Shown: positions 47,194 to 55,198 of the stretch, in pieces
Layout: every line of letters starts with the position of its first letter
Position numbering within the stretch: the stretch's first letter is position 1
NCBI RefSeq assembly: GCF_001746295.1
Contig: NZ_MJAH01000007.1
Coordinates: 124,001-188,000, forward strand
Direction of reading: 5' to 3'
DNA length: 64,000 nucleotides
Source of the DNA: Streptomyces sp. LUP47B
GTDB taxonomy: Bacteria; Actinomycetota; Actinomycetes; Streptomycetales; Streptomycetaceae
Made by a program: the position numbers and the translations under genes
The notes under the pieces: model-generated
The model's input: the letters and a program-made list of their open reading frames with translations, nothing else
Database searches by the model: none
Told to the model about the DNA's origin: nothing

Positions 47194-48693
47194 TCAGGCC
47201 AAGTCGGGTGTGCCCGTCCGTAGCCGGTGGGCGAGTTCGCGGGCTCCGCTCCGGTCGAGTTTGCCGACCTTGGTCTGGGGCAACTCCTCGACGCCGTAAA
47301 CGAACTCGGGCCACTTGGCCTTGGACAGTCCGACGCTCTCCAGGTGTCCGGTCACCTCGGCCAGGTCGATGCCGTGTCCGTCCTCGGTGACGACCAGCAG
47401 CGCGACGCGCTCGCCGAGCACCTCGTCCGGGACCGCGGCGACACAGGCCCTGGCCACCCGCGGGTACCCGGCGACCGCCCGTTCGATCTCGGTGATGTCG
47501 ATGTTCCGGCCGCCGCGGATGATGATGTCCTTCTCGCGGCCCATGATGCTGACGGTGCCGTCCTCGTGCGTGAGCAGCAGGTCGCCGGTCGGGAAGAAGC
47601 CGTCCTGGGTCAGCGCCGGCCGCTCGACCCGGCCGTCACGGGCGTAGCCGACGAACAGTGAAGGGCCGCGGACCTGCGCCCGGCCGGTGACACCCGGTCC
47701 GGCCACGACACCGTCGGGGGTCAGCGCGCGCAGGTCCGTACCCGCGAAGGGGCGGCCGTCCCTGCCCAGCCTGATCTCCTCGGGGTCGTCGGGGCGGGGC
47801 GAGGTGTGGCCCAGGCACTCCGACATGCCGAACACGCGCAGGATCTTCGTGCCCAGTGACCGTTCGGCACGCGCCAGGGCGCCACGGTCCATGGGGCCGC
47901 CGCCCACGGTGATGCCGCGGACTCCCGAGAGCACACCGGAGCCGGCCGCCTCGGCCCCCATCTGCAGCGCCATCGTCGGTACGCACATGGTCCAGCGGAC
48001 CTCGGTCTCGGCCATCCGCCGCAGCGCGAGGGCCCGGTCCCACTTCGACGTCAGGACGAGCGGGCCGCCCAGCAGAAGGGAGAGGTACACGCCGAAGCAG
48101 TAGGCGGCCGTCGACGACAGCGGCACGATCGCGGCCACCGCGTCACCGGGGGCCAGGCCGTTGATGTCGATCGTGCTGGCGCAGGCGTAGCGCAGGGCCT
48201 CCTCGGACTGCACCACGCCCTTGGGCCGTCCGGTGGAGCCGGAGGTCAGTCCGATGAGGACGCCTCCCGACCACCGTGACACCTCACGCGGACCGGGCGT
48301 GGCACGGCAGGTCCAGCCGTCGAGCACCGTGTCCACCGGTCCCGGCAGCAGCTCGGGCAGGCCCCATTCGTCGCTCGCCGAAGTCTCGGCGACGACCGCG
48401 TCGGGGCGGATGTCCTCGTAGGCGGCGGCGAACTCTGCATGGGTGGTGTGCCGGTTGACGACCGCGAGGACCCCGCCGCGCAGTCCCACGGCCAGCGAGC
48501 CGGCGACGGTACGCCATGAGTTGTCGGCCTGGAGCATGACGGTGCCGCCCGGGCCGCCGGGGAACATCGCTTCGGCGAGCCGGCCGGCCTCGGCGAGCAG
48601 CTCGCGCGCCGTATGACTGCCCTCGTCGTCGACGACGGCGACGAAGTCCGCCTGCTCGGCCCTTCGTTGGAACTCCCGAACTACCTGTCGCAT
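47194..48693 (-). CDS. AMP-dependent acyl-CoA synthetase/ligase
   Basis: A 499-residue adenylate-forming enzyme. The AMP-binding loop is IGLTSGSTGRPKGVVQ. Further motifs are FGMSECLGH, the ATP-binding TGDLLLTHEDGTVSIMGREKD with nearby IIRGGRNIDITEIERAV, and the late Lys in ELPQTKVGKLDRS. It activates a carboxylic acid with ATP and CoA, the entry step for the catabolic clusters. GAGGAA lies about 5 nt before the ATG. A 10-bp sequence TGATCAGGCC is duplicated around the stop codon (47171-47180 and 47191-47200). Confidence 0.92.
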   Translation of the reverse strand: MRQVVREFQRRAEQADFVAVVDDEGSHTARELLAEAGRLAEAMFPGGPGGTVMLQADNSWRTVAGSLAVGLRGGVLAVVNRHTTHAEFAAAYEDIRPDAVVAETSASDEWGLPELLPGPVDTVLDGWTCRATPGPREVSRWSGGVLIGLTSGSTGRPKGVVQSEEALRYACASTIDINGLAPGDAVAAIVPLSSTAAYCFGVYLSLLLGGPLVLTSKWDRALALRRMAETEVRWTMCVPTMALQMGAEAAGSGVLSGVRGITVGGGPMDRGALARAERSLGTKILRVFGMSECLGHTSPRPDDPEEIRLGRDGRPFAGTDLRALTPDGVVAGPGVTGRAQVRGPSLFVGYARDGRVERPALTQDGFFPTGDLLLTHEDGTVSIMGREKDIIIRGGRNIDITEIERAVAGYPRVARACVAAVPDEVLGERVALLVVTEDGHGIDLAEVTGHLESVGLSKAKWPEFVYGVEELPQTKVGKLDRSGARELAHRLRTGTPDLA

Positions 48694-48828
48694 CCCGCTT
48701 CCTCGCTACGCCGGCCGAACTCCGTGAAGAACTGTGTGATGAACGCGGTCGTGAACTCTGTGATGAGCGCTGTGGTGCATGCTTGACGCGCACCGCGCCG
48801 ATGGGACCGGAGGACGCCCGGTCCGGTC
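48694..48828. other. Gap with imperfect repeats before the ligase gene
   Basis: Contains imperfect tandem copies of a CTGTGTGATGAACGCGGTC-like unit (about 48729-48780). No gene. It could carry an internal promoter for the ligase. Confidence 0.35.
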
Positions 48829-49149
48829 TCATCCGCCGAACAACTGCGCCTCGTGCCCCATCACCGCGATGCGGCGGCCCTTCATGTCCCCGACCTGTGC
48901 GATCGCGTCCGCCCACTCCTGGCTCGCGAGGGCCTTCTTCAGGTCCTGCGGGGAGTCGAAACTGAGCACGGAGATCCCGTCCCAGCCCTCGGAGCGGGTC
49001 TCCAGCGCCTGGTCGATCTCGGTGTGCCGCCAGGTACGAAGACCGGGCAGGCGGTAGGTCAGTTCCGCGTGGTCGCCGCGCCACCAGTCGATGAACTGCT
49101 CGTGCGTCCACTCCGGGGGCCTGGCGGCCAGCAGGACGAGGTTGTACAT
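48829..49149 (-). CDS. EthD domain protein
   Basis: A 106-residue single EthD-type domain of the dimeric alpha/beta-barrel class. It begins NLVLLAARPPEWTHEQFIDW with the family hallmark WxxxH (WRGDHAEL), then GLRTWRHTEIDQAL, and ends IAVMGHEAQLFGG. Such proteins accompany oxidation or degradation pathways; roles are mostly unproved. GGAGGACCGTC lies before the ATG. It is transcribed in line with the two SnoaL-like genes and the ligase. Confidence 0.85.
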   Translation of the reverse strand: MYNLVLLAARPPEWTHEQFIDWWRGDHAELTYRLPGLRTWRHTEIDQALETRSEGWDGISVLSFDSPQDLKKALASQEWADAIAQVGDMKGRRIAVMGHEAQLFGG

Positions 49150-49216
49150 GACGGTCCTCCGTGGGTGTCCGGTCGAAGCGGAGCTTGCAGGCCCTGCCGC
49201 ATCCGGTCTGGTGGGT

Positions 49217-49597
49217 TCAGGTGAAGCGGATCTCGGACGACCGGCCGATCAGCAGGCGCTGCAGACGTCCGTGGTCGTCCACCCGGCCGGCGGCGACGAA
49301 GCTCGCCTCGGGCACTCCCGCGCGCCGCACCTCGCCGAGGAAGAGCTCGTCCTGGCCGAGGGTGGTCGCGGACAGGAGGTGGTGGGTGCGGGTGCCCTTC
49401 TCGCGCTGTTCGAGGTAGCCGACGAGGGCGGCACGGTCCCCGGCGAAGTCGGTCGCGTTGCCGTCACCGGTGGAGAACAGGATGGAGAGGGTGAAGTCGT
49501 CGCTGATCAGGTCGAGGATCCGGGTCGGTTCGTCACTGTCGAGGATGTCGAACCAGGCCGTGAGGAAGGGGGCGGCGGCGGTGGAGGTATCGGTCAT
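49217..49597 (-). CDS. SnoaL-like (NTF2 superfamily) protein 1
   Basis: A 126-residue NTF2-like protein. It begins PFLTAWFDILDSDEPTRILD, then LISDDFTLSILFSTGDGN, and contains DFAGDRAALVGYLEQREKGT. The fold forms a conical pocket used by isomerases, hydratases and cyclases for cyclic substrates. No catalytic residue can be named. GGGAG precedes the ATG. It shares about the same layout as the next gene, suggesting an ancient duplication. Confidence 0.8.
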   Translation of the reverse strand: MTDTSTAAAPFLTAWFDILDSDEPTRILDLISDDFTLSILFSTGDGNATDFAGDRAALVGYLEQREKGTRTHHLLSATTLGQDELFLGEVRRAGVPEASFVAAGRVDDHGRLQRLLIGRSSEIRFT

Positions 49598-49642
49598 GTC
49601 GGCTCCCGGGAAGGGGTGGGTGGCTGACGGGGTGCGGCGCGG

Positions 49643-50002
49643 CTAGTCCGGCCGGTCGATGAGGTCGTAGGTGGTGCTGAAGTACGACTGGTAGCGGGCC
49701 ATGCGCCCGTCGGGTGTGACGACGGCGGCCGAGAGGAAGGAGCCGACGGTCTTCCCGGACTCGGTGACCACTCCGTACACGGTCTCCAGATCGCCGTCGG
49801 AACTGTGCCGGAGGATTTTGTGTCCCCTGTCGACGGCGTTGCGGCCGGCGATGTAGGCGGCGAAGTCGTCCCTGGAGGTTCCCGTGGCCTCGCGGCCGGG
49901 CAGGGCGATCAGGAATCGGAAGTCCGGTACGAGCAGTTCGAGGGCCTGACGGGGATCGTCACTGTCCATACGGGCCATGTAGTCGGGGATTACGGCGGCC
50001 AT
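49643..50002 (-). CDS. SnoaL-like (NTF2 superfamily) protein 2
   Basis: A 119-residue NTF2-like protein with AAVIPDYMARMDSDDPRQAL then ELLVPDFRFLIALPGRE and DDFAAYIAGRNAVDRGHKIL. It parallels SnoaL-like protein 1. ATG at 50002 is chosen because GGAGAGG lies upstream; an in-frame ATG at 50017 has none. It may serve as isomerase or hydratase on alicyclic intermediates, which is inference only. Confidence 0.8.
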   Translation of the reverse strand: MAAVIPDYMARMDSDDPRQALELLVPDFRFLIALPGREATGTSRDDFAAYIAGRNAVDRGHKILRHSSDGDLETVYGVVTESGKTVGSFLSAAVVTPDGRMARYQSYFSTTYDLIDRPD

Positions 50003-50068
50003 GGGAGTCCTCTCCATGCGGGGAATGGCTGGTTTGAGTCGCGGCGGGATCGGTCGTGATCGGGAATG

Positions 50069-51256
50069 TCAGTCACGGGCGGGCGGGGTGAAAAAGTCAC
50101 CCTGTGACTCCCAGCGGCCGTCCCTGACGACGACCTTCTGTACGTCGCGGGTGCCGAGGTGGTGCTCAGTGGAGAAGTTCAGGACCGGCGCGACGCCGGT
50201 GTCGACAGAGCGGGCCTTCTTGTACGCGGCGGTCAGCGCCTCGGACGTGATCGGACCGTCGATGCTCCGGGCGATCTCGACGAACGCCTTGGCCGCCGCC
50301 CAGCCCCACAGGGTGATGAAGTCGGCCGGCTGCCCGCGCTCGTACTTCGCCATCGCCGAGCGGAACTCCTTGATGGCCGGGTCGTCGTCGTTGGGTGACT
50401 TCACCAGTTGCACCGCCTTGACACCTTCGGCCGCCTTGCCCGCGAGGGTGAGGGTGGACTGAGCCGCGACCGGAGCGTAGCCGTACACGGGTGTCGCGAC
50501 CCCCTGCAGCTTGGCTTCCTTCAGGTAGGACGCGGCCTCGGCGGCGGCGAGGATCACCACGACGGCGTCGGGTTTCTCACGCTTGACCTTGCTGATCACC
50601 GGGCTGTAGTCGGTGGTCTGGAACTTGACCGACAGGCGTTTGACCCGGACCGACGGATCGGTCTTGCGGGCGGCCGGGCCGATCTCCTTGGCGACGTTCA
50701 CGAACGCCGCGGGGTCGCTGTGCACGACGAGCACCTTCTTCGCCCCGTCCTGCGCCGCCCACTGCCCGAGCGCCGATGCCTGGTCCTCGTAGAGGGTCTG
50801 CATGCCGAACAGGCCGTCGCGGGCCGGCCGGTACCAGGACGCGTCTCCGCCCAGGGTGTTGAGGACGGGGACCTTCGACTGCTCGAGTACGAAGGGGAAG
50901 GTGGCCTGGGACTGGGCGGTGCCGTTGGTGGCGACGATCGCCACCACTCCGTCCTGGTCGACGAGCCGGCGGGCGATCTGCACGGTCTGCTGCGGATCGA
51001 AGGCGTTGTCCTTGACGACCCAGTCGATCTTGCGTCCGTTGATCCCGCCACGGGCGTTGACCGACTTGAAGTACGCGTCGGCGCCGGCTCTCTCGGGGAT
51101 GCCGAACGAGGCGACGGCTCCCGTGAGCGGGTACCACGCGCCGATCCTGATGACGTCGTCCCGTGCCGCGGGGCCCTGGGTGCCGCAGGCACTCGCCGCC
51201 AGGGCGAGCAGGGCGGTGGCTGCGGCGATGAGCGAGCGTGTCGTGCGTCGTCGCAA
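50069..51256 (-). CDS. Branched-chain amino acid-type ABC substrate-binding lipoprotein
   Basis: A 395-residue periplasmic-binding protein of the Leu/Ile/Val type (Peripla_BP_6). A signal peptide ends in lipobox ASAC with Cys24. The mature protein begins DVIRIGAWYPLTGAVASFGI and contains ADAYFKSVNARGGINGRKID, then VAIVATNGTAQSQATFPFVL. The start codon is TTG, preceded by GGAGGGGTC, with no better in-frame alternative. No permease or ATPase genes of this importer class are in the window. A strong promoter and an operator shared with the catabolic operon suggest it captures the substrate or works as a sensor. Confidence 0.9.
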   Translation of the reverse strand: MRRRTTRSLIAAATALLALAASACGTQGPAARDDVIRIGAWYPLTGAVASFGIPERAGADAYFKSVNARGGINGRKIDWVVKDNAFDPQQTVQIARRLVDQDGVVAIVATNGTAQSQATFPFVLEQSKVPVLNTLGGDASWYRPARDGLFGMQTLYEDQASALGQWAAQDGAKKVLVVHSDPAAFVNVAKEIGPAARKTDPSVRVKRLSVKFQTTDYSPVISKVKREKPDAVVVILAAAEAASYLKEAKLQGVATPVYGYAPVAAQSTLTLAGKAAEGVKAVQLVKSPNDDDPAIKEFRSAMAKYERGQPADFITLWGWAAAKAFVEIARSIDGPITSEALTAAYKKARSVDTGVAPVLNFSTEHHLGTRDVQKVVVRDGRWESQGDFFTPPARD

Positions 51257-51276
51257 GACCCCTCCTCAGATCAACC

Positions 51277-51329
51277 TGAGTTCAGTTCAGTTCAGTTTGA
51301 TTTTAATCCCGGGGAAACAGCCCTGGCAA
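51277..51329 (-). promoter_or_regulatory. Promoter and operator A of the substrate-binding protein gene
   Basis: On the minus strand TTGCCA (51324-51329), an 18-bp spacer and TAAAAT (51300-51305) form a promoter. Directly downstream (51277-51299) lies a run of three ACTGA steps ending AACTGAACTCA, an instance of AACTGANYTCA. A bound repressor would cover the start site. Confidence 0.7.
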
Positions 51330-51348
51330 TGGCTCGTTACGTGAAACA

Positions 51349-51387
51349 GCCCGGCCCTCCGACGGGGTGTCCGTCGGAGGGCCGGGC
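51349..51387 (-). terminator. Strong terminator of the second TetR gene
   Basis: A perfect 17-bp stem (51349-51365 with 51371-51387) closes a 5-nt loop GGTGT. It lies 27 nt past the TetR stop and is followed on the minus strand by TGTTTCA. Confidence 0.85.
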
Positions 51388-51414
51388 CGCGAGGTGCGGT
51401 GACCGCTCAGCGCG

Positions 51415-52035
51415 TCAGGAGGCGACCATCCGGACGCAGGCGCCCTCGATCAGCTCGCTGACCTCGGAGAGCGGGGTCGGTCCTGACGGCCGGTACCACC
51501 GCCACACACTGACGATCAGCCCGAGCACACTCGCACCGAGCAGCTGCGCGTCGCGCAGCGGGAAGGAGCCTTGGGACATGCCTTTGACGAGCAGGTTCGT
51601 CCAGTCCCGTTCGACGACCTGGACCAGCTGACGGGCCGCGACCCGTTCGTCCTCCTCGCGCTTGGACCTGCGCGAACCGGACAACAGATCCATGTGGTTC
51701 TGCAGAATACGCATCTGCAGGACCTCCTGCGGGGACACGTCGTAGGCCGCACGGACCGCGGCCCGCAGCGCCTCGACGGGGTCCGCGGCGTCCTTCGTGG
51801 CCTCCACGAACCGGTCGTGGGAGCGCTGCAGTTCAACCCGCATGATGGTCAGCAGGCAGTGGGTCTTCGACTCGAAGTAGTGGTAGAGAGCCGTCTGCCC
51901 GATGCCGACGCGCTCCGCCACGGTCGACCACTTGGTGGCCTCGAAGCCGGTCTCACCGAAGCAGTCCACCGCGGCCGTGAGAATGGCCGCGCGCTTGGAC
52001 CGCGGTCCCGCCTCCGGTTCAACGATCCTCGTCAT
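51415..52035 (-). CDS. TetR family regulator, probable repressor of the AACTGANYTCA regulon
   Basis: A 206-residue TetR protein. The helix-turn-helix (about 14-60) reads RAAILTAAVDCFGETGFEAT then KWSTVAERVGIGQTALYHYF. The C-terminal ligand domain contains SPQEVLQMRILQNHMDLLSG, as in TetR_C regulators of fatty-acid or aromatic catabolism. GAGAGGGAG precedes the ATG. Its own promoter contains the AACTGANYTCA element also present before three neighbouring transcription units, so autoregulation and local control are likely, with a pathway CoA ester as inducer by analogy to similar regulators. Confidence 0.92.
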   Translation of the reverse strand: MTRIVEPEAGPRSKRAAILTAAVDCFGETGFEATKWSTVAERVGIGQTALYHYFESKTHCLLTIMRVELQRSHDRFVEATKDAADPVEALRAAVRAAYDVSPQEVLQMRILQNHMDLLSGSRRSKREEDERVAARQLVQVVERDWTNLLVKGMSQGSFPLRDAQLLGASVLGLIVSVWRWYRPSGPTPLSEVSELIEGACVRMVAS

Positions 52036-52077
52036 GCTCCCTCTCCATGGCCGTCACCCACCGTGTCCGTACCCGAG

Positions 52078-52106
52078 AGTAGACCCAAGTTGAACTCAGT
52101 TGCCAA
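52078..52106 (-). promoter_or_regulatory. Promoter and operator B of the TetR gene
   Basis: On the minus strand TTGGCA (52101-52106) and TCTACT (52078-52083) are 17 bp apart. The element AACTGAGTTCA (complement of 52091-52101) fills the spacer, ideal for autorepression. Confidence 0.65.
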
Positions 52107-52112
52107 TCGGAT

Positions 52113-52160
52113 CCGGTCAGAGACGTTCGAGCATGGCCGGTCAGAGACGTTCGAGCACGG
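52113..52160. repeat. 24-bp tandem duplication at the thiolase stop
   Basis: Two copies of a 24-bp unit, 52113-52136 and 52137-52160, match at 23 of 24 positions (CCGGTCAGAGACGTTCGAGC core). The right copy holds the thiolase stop codon and its last codons; the left copy is a duplicate beyond the gene. Confidence 0.9.
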
Positions 52161-53289
52161 TCGCGTTGGCCATCCCGCCGCCCTCGCACATCGTCTGCAG
52201 ACCGTAGCGCCCGCCGGTCCTGCGCAGCTGGTGGACGAGCGTGGTCATCAGACGGGCGCCCGTGGCGCCGAGCGGATGGCCGAGCGCGATCGCCCCGCCG
52301 AAGGCGTTGACCCGCTCCGGGTCGGCGCCGATCTCCTTCTGCCAGGCGAGGACGACTGAGGCGAAGGCCTCGTTGATCTCGACCAGGTCGATGTCGTCGA
52401 TGGACAGACCCGCCCTGTCCAGGACCTTCTCCGTGGCCGGGATCGGGCCGGTCAGCATGTGGATCGGATCGGAGCCGACCACCGCCATGGTGTGCACGCT
52501 GGCCAGCGGGGTCAGACCGTGGCGGCGGACTGCGTCCTCGGAGGCGATGAGCAGGGCGGCGGCACCGTCGGAGATCTGGCTGGCGACGGCGGCCGTCAGC
52601 CGCCCGTCCTCGGTGAGGGTCTTCAGTCCCGCCATCTTCTCGAGCGTGGTGTCGGCGCGCGGGCCCTCGTCGGCGGCCAGTCCGAAGGCCGGGATGATCT
52701 CCTCGTCGAAGGCTCCGCCGGCCTGCGCGGCGAGCGCTCGCCGGTGGCTGGTGAGCGCGAACCGTTCCATGTCCTCGCGGGAGACGCCCCACTTCTCGGC
52801 GATCAGCTCGGCGCCCCGGAACTGCGACACCTCCTGGTCCCCGAAGTGTTCGCGCCAGCCGTCCCCCGCGAAGGGACTGCCCATCCCCGCCTGTTCGCCG
52901 ACGAACATGGGGCTGGCTATCGGCACCAGGCTCATCACCTCCACCCCGCCCGCGACCACCAGGTCGGCGGCGCCTGAGCCGACGGCCTGCGCGGCGAAGT
53001 GCACGGCCTGCTGGGAGGAGCCGCACTGACGGTCGATGGTCGTGCCGGGCACGTGCTGCGGCAGCCCCGCCGACAGCCAGGCCGTACGGGCGATGTTGCC
53101 GGTCTGGGCCCCGATCTGACTGACACAGCCGAAATACACGTCGTCGACCGCGTCCGGGTCGGCTCCCGTACGTTCCAGCAGGGCCCGCAGCACATGGGCG
53201 CCGAGATCGGCCGGGTGCACGCCGCTGAGCGTGCCCTTGCGGCGGCCGACCGGGGTACGGACGGCCCCGACGATGAATGCTTCCGACAC
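52141..53289 (-). CDS. Acetyl-CoA acetyltransferase (thiolase)
   Basis: A 382-residue degradative-type thiolase. The nucleophile Cys lies in TIDRQCGSSQQAVHFAA, the active His in GAIALGHPLGATGARL and the second Cys in MCEGGGMANATVLERL. The N-terminus reads EAFIVGAVRTPVGRRKGTLS. It cleaves 3-ketoacyl-CoA to acetyl-CoA and a shortened acyl-CoA. GTG start with GGGAG upstream. It is the last gene of the ten-gene operon. The region of its stop codon is tandemly duplicated. Confidence 0.94.
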   Translation of the reverse strand: MSEAFIVGAVRTPVGRRKGTLSGVHPADLGAHVLRALLERTGADPDAVDDVYFGCVSQIGAQTGNIARTAWLSAGLPQHVPGTTIDRQCGSSQQAVHFAAQAVGSGAADLVVAGGVEVMSLVPIASPMFVGEQAGMGSPFAGDGWREHFGDQEVSQFRGAELIAEKWGVSREDMERFALTSHRRALAAQAGGAFDEEIIPAFGLAADEGPRADTTLEKMAGLKTLTEDGRLTAAVASQISDGAAALLIASEDAVRRHGLTPLASVHTMAVVGSDPIHMLTGPIPATEKVLDRAGLSIDDIDLVEINEAFASVVLAWQKEIGADPERVNAFGGAIALGHPLGATGARLMTTLVHQLRRTGGRYGLQTMCEGGGMANATVLERL

Positions 53290-53339
53290 GGTGGGGCTCC
53301 CTTGGTTGCGGGGGACGAGTTGAGTGATCGTTTGAGTGA

Positions 53340-54434
53340 TCAGGGCCTGGACGGGATGCGCGTGAAATCGGGCGCCCTCTTGTCGAGGAACGCGGCGACG
53401 CCCTCACGGCCCTCGTCCGAGGCGGCCGCGGCGGCGAGCGCGCCGGCCTCGTCGTCGAGATGCCGGGTGAGACCCGCGGTCTGACCGGACGCGACGAGGC
53501 GGCGGGTGACGCCGAAAGCGGCGGTGGGGCCTCGGCGCAGCGCCTCGACGGTCCGCTCGGCCTCGACGGCCAGTTCGCCGGACGGGACGACACGGTTCAC
53601 CAGACCGATCACGGCCGCTTCCGCCGCCGGCACACGGCGGTTCGTCAGCAGCAGCTCCATGGCCCGCTTGGGCCCGACGAGGCGGGGCAGCTGCCAGCTC
53701 ACACCGGCGTCCGGCGAGTAGCCGATACCGGTGTACGCGGCGGTGAAGGTGACGTCGTCGGCCGCGAGTGTCACGTCGGCGGCCGCGGCAAGGCCGATGC
53801 CCGCGCCGGCGACGGCTCCCTGGACGGCGGCCACCATGGGCGCGTCGATCGAGGCGAACGTGCGCAGGGCGTCGTGGAGCGCGTCGGTCACCGCGACGAG
53901 GTGTTTCTCCAGGGCCTCACCGGTGAGCCGGGAGAACTCCCTGAGGTCGCCGCCGACGCAGAAGGACTTCCCCTCACCGGTGAGCAGCACGGCCCGTACG
54001 GCCGAATGTTCGCAGGCCCGTGCCGCGTCGAGGAGGCCACGCGCCGTGGCCAGGTCGATGGCGTTGCCCGCCTGGGCCCGGCGCAGGGTGACGCGGGCGA
54101 GGCCGTCGGCCTGGATCTCTACGCCGACACTCGCCGCGGGATCGGCTGCACGCGAGCTGAGGCCGGTCGCAGGGCGATTCGCGGCACCCGAACCGACATC
54201 CGCCCCCGCACGATCCGCAGCACGCCGACTGCCGCCCGTCGTACCGCGATCCGCCGCACCCGAACCGACATCCGCCCCCGCACGATCCGCGGCACCCGAA
54301 CCGACATCCGCCGCCGCACGATCCGCGGCACGTCGACTGCCGCCCGTCGTACCGCGATCCGCGGCACCCGAGCCGACATCCGCCGCCGCACGATCCGCGG
54401 CACCCGGTCCGACGCCCCTCACCGCGCGGTCCAT
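53340..54434 (-). CDS. Enoyl-CoA hydratase/isomerase with repetitive N-terminal extension
   Basis: A 364-residue crotonase-fold protein. Residues 1-100 are an unusual low-complexity arm of 12-residue units (AADRAAADVGSG and AADRGTTGGSRR types). The crotonase domain runs from about 102: GVEIQADGLARVTLRRAQAG, then SFCVGGDLREFS forming the oxyanion hole, and VQGAVAGAGIGLAAAADVTL. The position of the classic hydratase Glu144 holds Tyr (FTAAYTGIGYSP), while the second Glu appears kept in AMELLL. It may thus be an isomerase or other crotonase. ATG overlaps the SDR stop by 16 nt and lacks a strong Shine-Dalgarno, so the true start could lie downstream of the repeats. Confidence 0.82.
   Translation of the reverse strand: MDRAVRGVGPGAADRAAADVGSGAADRGTTGGSRRAADRAAADVGSGAADRAGADVGSGAADRGTTGGSRRAADRAGADVGSGAANRPATGLSSRAADPAASVGVEIQADGLARVTLRRAQAGNAIDLATARGLLDAARACEHSAVRAVLLTGEGKSFCVGGDLREFSRLTGEALEKHLVAVTDALHDALRTFASIDAPMVAAVQGAVAGAGIGLAAAADVTLAADDVTFTAAYTGIGYSPDAGVSWQLPRLVGPKRAMELLLTNRRVPAAEAAVIGLVNRVVPSGELAVEAERTVEALRRGPTAAFGVTRRLVASGQTAGLTRHLDDEAGALAAAAASDEGREGVAAFLDKRAPDFTRIPSRP
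54114..54401. repeat. 36-bp in-frame tandem repeats
   Basis: Eight units of 36 bp run from 54401 down to 54114 in the coding frame. Type A encodes AADRAA/G-ADVGSG, type B AADRGTTGGSRR. The order in translation is A-B-A-A-B-A, then degenerate B and a last divergent unit. Near-identity of the inner copies indicates recent expansion. Confidence 0.92.
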
Positions 54435-55198
54435 CCGCCGTCGACGGTCAGGACCTGTCCGGTGCAGTACGAGGACGCGTCCGAGGCCAGGAATAGCAGC
54501 GCGCCGTCGAGTTCGTGGGAGTCGCCGCCGCGGTGCAGCAGGGTGTTGCGTTCGACCCAGCGGCTCGAGCGCTCGTCGCCGAAGAGGTCCGCGGTCATCT
54601 CGGTGCGGAACCAGCCCGGGGCGAGCGCGTTGACGCGTGTCCCGCTACGGCCCCACTGTCCGGCCAGCTCACGGGTCAGGCCGATGAGGCCGGCCTTGGA
54701 CGCGGAGTAGCTCGCGCCGCCGAGTGGTGCGGCCGAGACCAGTCCGAGGATGGAGGAGACGTTGATGATGCTCCTGCCGCCCGGCGAGACCGACGACGGA
54801 GCCTCCGCTGCCAGCCGGGCCAAGTGGAAAGGCGCGGTGAGGTTGACGCCGAGGACGTCGGTGAAGGCGTCCGGGGACTCGTCCTCGGCACGGGTCTCGC
54901 CCGAGCTCGCGGCGTTGTTGACGAGGATGTCGATGCGGCCGGTGGTGCTCAGTGCCGTCTCGGTGAGCCTCGTACGGTCGGCCTCCAGCGCGACATCGCA
55001 GGCGACCGGGTGGATGCGCGCGTCGGAGTCGGCAAGTTCCTTCAGCCGGTCGATGCGACGGGCGGCGGCGAACACGGTGGCGCCGGCCTGCGCGAGGACA
55101 GTCGCGAACCGGGCACCGAGGCCGGAGGACGCGCCGGTGACGATTGCCGTCCTGCCCTCCAGTGAGAAGAGATCACCGGCGGATCGAGGCGCGCTCAC
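54419..55198 (-). CDS. Short-chain dehydrogenase/reductase
   Basis: A 259-residue SDR with VTGASSGLGARFATVLAQAG as nucleotide loop and RR after strand two (FAAARRIDRL), suggesting NADP. Further motifs are ILVNNAASSGETRAED, catalytic Ser in NVSSILGL, YSASKAGLIGLTRELA with YxxxK, and TGQVLTVDGGWTAR at the end. The GTG overlaps the stop of the preceding SDR by 4 nt. It probably reduces or oxidises a keto/hydroxyacyl-CoA intermediate. Confidence 0.92.
   Translation of the reverse strand: MSAPRSAGDLFSLEGRTAIVTGASSGLGARFATVLAQAGATVFAAARRIDRLKELADSDARIHPVACDVALEADRTRLTETALSTTGRIDILVNNAASSGETRAEDESPDAFTDVLGVNLTAPFHLARLAAEAPSSVSPGGRSIINVSSILGLVSAAPLGGASYSASKAGLIGLTRELAGQWGRSGTRVNALAPGWFRTEMTADLFGDERSSRWVERNTLLHRGGDSHELDGALLFLASDASSYCTGQVLTVDGGWTAR

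Noticed and set aside
54114..54401. 36-bp repeats considered as a CRISPR array
   Set aside because: Units are directly adjacent with no spacers, keep a coding frame and encode a 12-residue pattern; no cas genes are nearby.
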